From the NCBI GenBank assembly GCA_037140715.1, contig JBAXDX010000092.1:1-11415 (forward strand): a DNA stretch of 11,415 nucleotides. Direction: 5' to 3'. Every line of letters starts with the position of its first letter. The first letter of the stretch is position 1. Of this stretch, positions 7,195 to 11,415 are shown piece after piece. The notes under the pieces were generated by a model, which was not told the origin of the DNA, ran no database searches, and saw only the letters and a program-made list of their open reading frames with translations. The stretch is from JAUZPB01 sp037140715. GTDB taxonomy: Bacteria > Bacteroidota > Ignavibacteria > Ignavibacteriales > SURF-24. The translations under genes were made by a program, and so were the position numbers.

Positions 7195-10100
7195 ATGAAT
7201 AGTGAAAATCAAAAAACAATCCTGCTTGTGGAAGACGATATTCTTATAGCAATGACAGAGAAACAGTCTATTGAGAGATGCGGGTATAAGGTCATCTCTG
7301 CGAATACCGGTGAAAAAGCCATTGAGATATTCAAAGAGAATAATTCGATAGATTTAATCCTTATGGATATTTATCTGGGAGAGGGTATAGACGGTACGGA
7401 AACGGCGAAAAGATTAATGAAAGAAAGGGAAATACCTGTTGTATTTTTATCATATAGTATGGCACCTGAAATAATAGAAAAAATAGAAGAGATTACAGCA
7501 TATGGCTATGTAGTAAAGAATTCGGGAAATGCTATTCTCGATACATCCATAAAGATGGCATTTAAACTTTTTGAGTCTCATATAAATATAAAAAATGAAC
7601 TGACTGAGCGCAGGCGGGCGGAAGAGGCGCTACGGGAAAGTGAAGAAAAGTACCGCCTGCTGGTGGAGAACAGCCATGATATTATTTATACGCTAACTTT
7701 AGACGGAGTGTTGGTTTTTGTTTCTAATGCATGGACAATATCGTTGGGACATCCGCTAACGCAGGTGATAGGACAATCATTTAAACAATTTGTTCATCCG
7801 GATGATATTCTGGTATGTCTGGCGGGATTACAAAAACTGATAATGTCTGAACAACGGCAAACCGGCGTTGAATACCGGGTACGTCATAACGATGGAACAT
7901 GGTACCGGCACGTGTCAAATGGCATTGCTTTGAGAGATAAAACCGGTGCGGTCATAGGTTTCGAGGGCATCGCGCAGGATATTACTGAACGCAAACAGGC
8001 GGAGGAGGCTCTCAGGCTAAGCCATCAGCGAGATAAGGTATTAATCCAGACTATGTTTGACGGATTCTGGTCTGTCGATTTGGAAGGGAATATTCTTGAG
8101 GTAAATGATTCTTACTGTGAAATGACCGGTTATTCAAAAGAACAGTTGTTGCGGATGAAGGTTGCAGATATTGACTATTCTGAATCGGAGGATGAAGCAA
8201 AAAAGTGGATTGAGGGTATTATAAAAACAGGCAGGTCGCGGTTTGAGAGAAGGCTCAAATGCGCTGATGAAAGTCTGATTGATGTTGAAATTAGTGCTAC
8301 ATTTCTGAAAGAACAAAATATTGTAATTTCATTTTTCAACGACACAACGCAGCGTAAAAAAGCAGAAATATCTCTTAATCAGTTGAACAAAGAACTTGAA
8401 AAACGCGTAAAAGAACGAACCAATAAATTATTAAAAACTAATCTTGCCCTTCAGCAGAGCGAGGACAGGTATAAAAGAATTACAGATGGTTTAACCGATT
8501 ACCTTTATACAGTAAAATTAATTAATGGAAAAGCTGTCGAAACAGTACATAATGAAGCTTGTTTTGCTGTAACCGGATATACTGCAGATGAGTTTGCTCA
8601 GGATGTGTACTTGTGGATTAATATAGTTCTTCCTGAAGACAGGGAAATAGTAACCAGACAAATTCAAAAATTATTTAACCGGGGGAATATTGAGCTGATT
8701 GAACACCGGATAGTCTGTAAAGACGGTAATATCCGATGGATACATGATACCAGAATCCCTAAATATGATTCAAATGGCGTATTAATTTCTTACGATGGTG
8801 TAATTAAAGACATTACCGAAAGTAAAATAGCTGAAGAAGCACTTCTGAAATCCGAACTGCGGTATCGGAATATCTTTACTTATGCTCCTGTTGGAATTTA
8901 TATCTCCACTAAAGACGGCCGTATTATAAATGCTAATTCAAGGCTTGCTGAAATGCTGGGTTATGAATCTGTTAATGAGTTAATGCTGTGCAATATGAAG
9001 GATGTATATTTTAATGAAGCTGAAAGGGGGCAAAATATTTTAATATATGACCAGTCCTGGTATGCGAGTAGCCTGGAATTACAATGGAAAAAGAAAGATA
9101 GTACTCCTGTCTGGGTTGAACTTAGTGCGCATCATATTAAAGACGCGGAAGGGAACACCGTCTGTTTCGAAGGTTTTATAACAGACATTTCCAAACGCAA
9201 ACTTGCAGAGATTGAATTAAATCATTATAAAAACCACCTTGAAGATATAGTTGAAGAAAGGACGCAGGAATTGCGCCAGTCTCATCAGACATTCAGAGCT
9301 TTGACAGAAAATACAAAAGATGCTATTGCCAGGTTTAATGAAAGATTACAATATGTATATGTAAATAAAGCCGTTGAAGAACAAATAGGAATATCGGCAG
9401 AATGTCTGCCTGGTAAAACAATTTTCGAGTCAGGGTTCCCTGAAGAGCTGATCGAAATATTCGCTACTTCTCTTAAAACAGTATTTGATACTAAAGAAAA
9501 ACACCGTGTTGAATATCAACTGCCCAATGGAGCATGGATTGACTGGCTGCTGATGCCGGAGTATGATTCAAAAGGCAATGTTGAATCTGTAATTACATCG
9601 GGCCGCGATATAACGGAGACGAAAAAAATAACTATGTCGCTACAGCATAATCTTGAGAGAGAGCATGAGTTGAATGAATTAAAAAATCGTTTCGTTTCTA
9701 TGGTCTCGCATGAATTCCGCACACCTCTTACTGCTATTCTGGCTTCATCAGATTTTATGGAGATGGGAGGCGAGAAATATGATTCGCTGAAAAAAGCAAA
9801 ACATTATAATAATATTCGGAAGAGTGTTGATTCTATGGTAAGTATGCTTAATGAAATATTATTTATTAATAAAATGGACAGCGCTAAAGTTTATATAAAG
9901 TTTGAGAAAATCGACCTGCCTTTCTTTTGTCGTGATTTATTAGATGAAATTACAATGTCATATCCCGATATAGTCTCAAAATTAGTGCTTAATTTAGCAG
10001 AAACTTTCTATAATATCGATGTACAGTTAATGACTAAGATTTTGGGGAATCTGCTCTCAAATGCTTTTAAGTATAATATTAAAAATGGACAGGTAACCTT

Positions 10101-10362
10101 TAGTGTAAATTCCATTTCAGACAAACTTGTATATGAAATTAGCGATACAGGTATTGGCATTCCTTGGGAAGAGCAAAATATTATTTATGAACCGTTCACC
10201 AGAATGTCTAATGCCCAGCATATCAAAGGTACCGGTTTAGGTTTGAACATCGTAAAAAGAGCTGTAGAACAGCTTGGAGGCGGGATTTATTTTTCAAGTA
10301 AGGGAAATGAAGGGACAACATTTACCGTATTAATTCCTATTAATCAAATTCAGATGAGATAA
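7195..10362 (+). CDS. soluble REC-PAS5-HisKA-HATPase sensor histidine kinase
   Basis: This is a cytoplasmic signal kinase of 1055 residues with no membrane segment or signal peptide. In order: an N-terminal receiver (about 7-125; acidic E13/D14/D15, phospho-acceptor D58, S86, K108), then five PAS domains at about 152-265, 277-390, 421-545, 553-672 and 698-810. Most end in a PAC-style motif such as DITERKQAE. Coiled-coil linkers lie near 390-420 and 672-697. HisKA follows with phosphorylatable H839 in SHEFRTPL. The ATPase has an N box with N952/N956, G1 DTGIGIP (984-990), F box YEPF and G2 GTGLGL (1012-1017). No PAS cofactor can be assigned. There is no C-terminal receiver, so the adjacent regulator is the likely phosphate acceptor; the N-terminal receiver may take input from another kinase. 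PAS1 is noticeably richer in GC than the rest. The start ATG has only a weak purine-rich upstream sequence. Confidence 0.93.
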   Translation: MNSENQKTILLVEDDILIAMTEKQSIERCGYKVISANTGEKAIEIFKENNSIDLILMDIYLGEGIDGTETAKRLMKEREIPVVFLSYSMAPEIIEKIEEITAYGYVVKNSGNAILDTSIKMAFKLFESHINIKNELTERRRAEEALRESEEKYRLLVENSHDIIYTLTLDGVLVFVSNAWTISLGHPLTQVIGQSFKQFVHPDDILVCLAGLQKLIMSEQRQTGVEYRVRHNDGTWYRHVSNGIALRDKTGAVIGFEGIAQDITERKQAEEALRLSHQRDKVLIQTMFDGFWSVDLEGNILEVNDSYCEMTGYSKEQLLRMKVADIDYSESEDEAKKWIEGIIKTGRSRFERRLKCADESLIDVEISATFLKEQNIVISFFNDTTQRKKAEISLNQLNKELEKRVKERTNKLLKTNLALQQSEDRYKRITDGLTDYLYTVKLINGKAVETVHNEACFAVTGYTADEFAQDVYLWINIVLPEDREIVTRQIQKLFNRGNIELIEHRIVCKDGNIRWIHDTRIPKYDSNGVLISYDGVIKDITESKIAEEALLKSELRYRNIFTYAPVGIYISTKDGRIINANSRLAEMLGYESVNELMLCNMKDVYFNEAERGQNILIYDQSWYASSLELQWKKKDSTPVWVELSAHHIKDAEGNTVCFEGFITDISKRKLAEIELNHYKNHLEDIVEERTQELRQSHQTFRALTENTKDAIARFNERLQYVYVNKAVEEQIGISAECLPGKTIFESGFPEELIEIFATSLKTVFDTKEKHRVEYQLPNGAWIDWLLMPEYDSKGNVESVITSGRDITETKKITMSLQHNLEREHELNELKNRFVSMVSHEFRTPLTAILASSDFMEMGGEKYDSLKKAKHYNNIRKSVDSMVSMLNEILFINKMDSAKVYIKFEKIDLPFFCRDLLDEITMSYPDIVSKLVLNLAETFYNIDVQLMTKILGNLLSNAFKYNIKNGQVTFSVNSISDKLVYEISDTGIGIPWEEQNIIYEPFTRMSNAQHIKGTGLGLNIVKRAVEQLGGGIYFSSKGNEGTTFTVLIPINQIQMR

Positions 10363-10399
10363 TAAATTTATTTTTAAAATTGAACAGCAGGAAAGACCA

Positions 10400-11164
10400 A
10401 TGTACAGGTTGCTAATAATTGAAGATGAAGAAGTTATCCGCGACAATATTAAGGAGCTTTTTGAACAGGATAATAATGAAACTTATATTGCGGCAGACGG
10501 AACTGAAGGAATAAAAATGGCTGCCAGATTAATTCCTGATATAATTATATGCGATATTATGATGCCTGGTATAAATGGATTTCAGGTAAAAATGAAATTA
10601 GATGAAAATAAATGTACTCAGAATATACCTTTCATCTATTTGACTGCCAAAGCGGATATTGAAAGTATGCGGGAAGGAATGAACCTGGGAGCGGACGATT
10701 ATATTGTAAAACCAGTCCGCAATAAAGAACTTCTGGATATTGTATATAATCGCCTTCAAAGGATTAAAGATATCGGGGCTAAAAGTATTAAGAACAGCAA
10801 TGGCGCAGATAATTCATCTAAATTAACGTTAGAAGATAAGATTATACTCAATTGCGGGAAAGAGCAACTACTGGTTGCCTTAAATGATATTCTTTTTATT
10901 GATGTAATGGAAAATTATACTAATGTAAATATGGCTGACGGGAAGAAAGCAGTTCAAAAAAAAACACTAAAAAGCTGGGAGGAAATATTACCCGAAAAAA
11001 CATTCATACGCGTACATCATACAACGATAATTAATTTTAATTATGTTGAAAAAATAGAGCAGTATCCTAACGGTTCATTAATTCTAAAGGTCAGACATCA
11101 TCGTGATAGTATAATCTGCAGTAACCGCTATTCTAAAAAGATAAAAAAACTTTTTAATAAATAA
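10400..11164 (+). CDS. LytTR-family response regulator (REC-LytTR)
   Basis: Predicted DNA-binding response regulator of 254 residues. The receiver covers about 3-120: acidic E8/D9/E10, phospho-acceptor D52 in CDIMMPG, T82 in LTAK and K104 in VKP, all the residues needed for phosphorylation. A short linker (about 125-145) leads to a LytTR domain (about 150-250), recognised from the segments ILFIDVMENYTNV, KTLKSWEEILP and FIRVHHTTIINFNYVEKIE. LytTR proteins bind DNA through beta strands and usually activate promoters carrying short direct repeats. AGGA lies seven bases before the ATG. The gene starts 37 bp after the kinase and is probably in the same operon, so the two should form a phosphorelay. 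Target genes cannot be named. No convincing terminator follows. A run of nine A (10956-10964) lies in the LytTR coding part. Confidence 0.93.
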   Translation: MYRLLIIEDEEVIRDNIKELFEQDNNETYIAADGTEGIKMAARLIPDIIICDIMMPGINGFQVKMKLDENKCTQNIPFIYLTAKADIESMREGMNLGADDYIVKPVRNKELLDIVYNRLQRIKDIGAKSIKNSNGADNSSKLTLEDKIILNCGKEQLLVALNDILFIDVMENYTNVNMADGKKAVQKKTLKSWEEILPEKTFIRVHHTTIINFNYVEKIEQYPNGSLILKVRHHRDSIICSNRYSKKIKKLFNK

Positions 11165-11198
11165 CCCGCGCGACAACATTTTCCTTAATCTTAATCAT

Positions 11199-11212
11199 TC
11201 ATGTTATGCAAA
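11199..11212 (+). repeat. 14-bp direct repeat, right copy
   Basis: This is the second exact copy of TCATGTTATGCAAA, 34 bp after the response regulator stop. With the copy at 6810-6823 it brackets about 4.4 kb that contains only the two-component pair and its upstream region. Confidence 0.5.
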
Positions 11213-11330
11213 TCCGAAGAAAGCTCCGCTCCATAATGCCTGGTTCATTCTCTGACAGGTAAATACGGCCGGGTGGGCAGTTCAGACAAAGAACAGCATT
11301 GTCAGGTCAGATAATGAATTATTATGTCTT

Positions 11331-11415
11331 ACAATAAGAAATGATGACAGGAAATGGAAAATGACGGCGCGAAATGGAAAATGATTCTATGAAATGAGAA
11401 ATGACGGCGTGAAAT
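11331..11415 (+). repeat. 20-bp tandem repeat array (continues past the window)
   Basis: Units begin at 11351, 11371 and 11391, with a fourth cut by the window end at 11411 and a degenerate unit at 11331-11350. The consensus is close to GAAATGGAAAATGACGGCGC. The first 12-13 bases are best conserved; the last part alternates between ACGGCG and TTCTAT types. A 20-bp period breaks the reading frame, so it is not coding. There are no unique spacers between units, so it is not a CRISPR. The upstream stretch 11213-11330 shows no gene. Confidence 0.75.

Noticed and set aside
10956..10964. A9 run inside the LytTR coding region, possible phase-variation tract
   Set aside because: A one-base insertion leads to a stop only after many codons, and short A-runs are expected in AT-rich genes. 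There is no sign of programmed use.
11331..11415. CRISPR array
   Set aside because: The units are contiguous with a 20-bp period and no unique spacers; no cas genes are nearby.

Overview
The window is an AT-rich bacterial chromosome segment. It holds the end of a ribosomal RNA operon, two housekeeping genes on the minus strand, a membrane multiheme cytochrome and a two-component signalling pair. The best guess for the organism is a member of the Bacteroidota/Chlorobiota/Ignavibacteria group. This rests on low GC, a membrane-free sensor kinase with many PAS domains beside a LytTR regulator, and a heptaheme NapC/NirT-type cytochrome, which suggests anaerobic or metal/extracellular respiration. 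No taxonomic marker was searched, so this is an inference from gene style. Purine-rich Shine-Dalgarno sequences precede dnaX, lon, the cytochrome gene and the response regulator gene, so the organism appears to use them.

Layout. Positions 1-340 are the 3' end of 23S rRNA, cut by the window edge. A spacer with a perfect 10-bp hairpin follows, then 5S rRNA (431-549) and a strong intrinsic terminator (561-590). From the other side come lon (4946 to 2472) and dnaX (2370 to 712), both on the minus strand and about 100 bp apart, converging on the rRNA operon. A divergent intergenic region of about 240 bp separates lon from a plus-strand cytochrome gene (5189-6688) that has its own terminator. A 506-bp non-coding region follows, rich in short repeats. 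Next come a 1055-residue REC-PAS5-HisKA-HATPase kinase (7195-10362) and, 37 bp later, a REC-LytTR response regulator (10400-11164). The window ends in a 20-bp tandem repeat array that runs off the edge.

How the parts work together. The 23S and 5S genes are one transcription unit. DnaX (clamp loader) and Lon (protein quality control) are core functions. The cytochrome has three membrane helices and seven heme-binding sites, and is predicted to take electrons from membrane quinol into the periplasm. The kinase and LytTR regulator are predicted to be a cytoplasmic signal pair. A 14-bp direct repeat (TCATGTTATGCAAA) lies on each side of the pair.

Points most worth a second look: an A10 run in dnaX, placed exactly where a tau/gamma switch would be expected, with stops in both shifted frames; the cytochrome's CX3CH first heme site; a GC-rich first PAS domain that looks shuffled into the kinase; and the repeat elements around the two-component genes. 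No wholly new system is evident.
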